In this document: positions 5,150 to 5,457 of the stretch, piece by piece
Numbering within the stretch: position 1 is the stretch's first letter
How the letters are laid out: each line of letters starts with the position of its first letter
From: Verrucomicrobiota bacterium
GTDB lineage: Bacteria > Verrucomicrobiota > Verrucomicrobiia > Chthoniobacterales > UBA10450
NCBI GenBank assembly: GCA_003221375.1
Contig: QHRI01000170.1
Coordinates: forward strand, 1-5,457
Direction of reading: 5' to 3'
DNA: 5,457 nt
Program-made: the position numbers and the translations under genes
The notes under the pieces: generated by a model
Database searches by the model: none
Seen by the model: the letters and a program-made list of their open reading frames with translations, nothing else
What the model was told of the DNA's origin: nothing

Positions 5150-5457
5150 AAGCGTGTTTGATTGGTTCAGAGGCAATAGCGCGTTGACCTTCGCGCACCC
5201 CTGGTTGCTGCTATTGCTCCTAGCAATTCCGTTGCTCGCCTATTTGCGTGGAAAGCGAGGTCCAGCCGCCGCGTTGACTTTTTCGTCCACGGCGAATCTT
5301 CGGGCGATCGGAAAACAAAGCGCCGCGCGTGCAGGCAAAATTCTGCGGTCATTATTGCTTGCTGCGATTGCGGTCTTTGTGGTTGCGCTCGCGCGTCCGC
5401 AGCTCGGCAAAAGTCTCACCCAGATCGAGGCCAGCGGGATCGACATTATTCTCGCGC
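5145..5457 (+). CDS. BatA-like vWA-domain membrane protein, N-terminal part (truncated by window edge)
   Basis: 104 codons are visible and the frame is open at the right edge. 'FAHPWLLLLLLAIPLLAYL' (16-34) is the first membrane segment and matches the N-terminal region of aerotolerance-type (BatA) proteins. A second hydrophobic stretch spans about 67-84, followed by 'RPQLGKS' and 'ASGIDIILA' (97-104), which in this family runs straight into the MIDAS 'DxSxSM' of the vWA domain, just outside the window. An in-frame TGA at 5112 limits the start; the ATG at 5145 is the first after it. The GGGAG at 5127-5131 is 13 bases away, longer than usual, so translation may be weak or regulated. It is a likely membrane partner of the MoxR ATPase, with its vWA domain in the periplasm or cytoplasm depending on topology that is not fully visible here. 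Family assignment is fairly sure; function is inferred. Confidence 0.85.
   Translation, partial: MTSVFDWFRGNSALTFAHPWLLLLLLAIPLLAYLRGKRGPAAALTFSSTANLRAIGKQSAARAGKILRSLLLAAIAVFVVALARPQLGKSLTQIEASGIDIILA

Overview
The window looks like chromosomal DNA of a moderately GC-rich Gram-negative bacterium. The MoxR protein, the MoxR/DUF58/DUF4381-like/BatA-like gene order and the dispersed 'GTCATTCCGAGCGAAG' type repeats suggest a soil Verrucomicrobiota or Acidobacteriota member. I lean weakly to Verrucomicrobiota; this comes from memory of such proteins and not from any search.

Layout. Positions 1-1837 (minus strand) hold one gene that runs off the left edge. It encodes a multi-pass membrane protein of the GT-C glycosyltransferase type, with an extra beta-sandwich-like domain of about 100 residues between its first two membrane segments. 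A 154-base divergent gap follows. From 1992 rightwards (plus strand) there is a MoxR-type operon: moxR AAA+ ATPase (1992-2978), a small GIY-YIG nuclease (3101-3424), a DUF58 protein with a vWA-like fold (3424-4362), a single-span DUF4381-like protein (4376-4987) and the start of a BatA-like vWA membrane protein (5145 to the right edge). MoxR, DUF58, the DUF4381-like protein and the BatA-like protein are a standard team: a chaperone-like AAA+ ATPase acting with vWA/MIDAS proteins at the inner membrane. The GIY-YIG gene does not belong to that team.

The most interesting structure is a family of short palindromic repeats present in every gap downstream of moxR. Two forms occur: a short arm (S, 26 bases) and a longer arm (L, about 39 bases, with a 10-base internal extension). 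The GIY-YIG gene is bracketed by S (forward, 3050-3075) and L (inverted, 3430-3468). A second locus, 4379-4470, carries the same S/L pair without a gene and in the opposite orientation. Its S arm is identical over 26 bases and its L arm matches at 35 of 39. A third locus (4995-5149) has three decayed copies. Within the copies, a 5-bp stem is kept by paired substitutions (ATTCC/GGAAT, ATCCC/GGGAT, ATCCT/AGGAT, ATGTC/GACAT), which points to selection for, or a mechanism that needs, a hairpin. This resembles the REP/REPIN-RAYT arrangement (palindromic repeats plus a single-domain enzyme), but with a GIY-YIG nuclease in place of a tyrosine transposase. That the nuclease mobilises the repeats is inference.

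The repeats have reshaped the operon's reading frames. They encode the N-terminus of the DUF58 protein, form a 30-codon in-frame addition at the start of the DUF4381-like protein, and overlap the start codon of the BatA-like gene.
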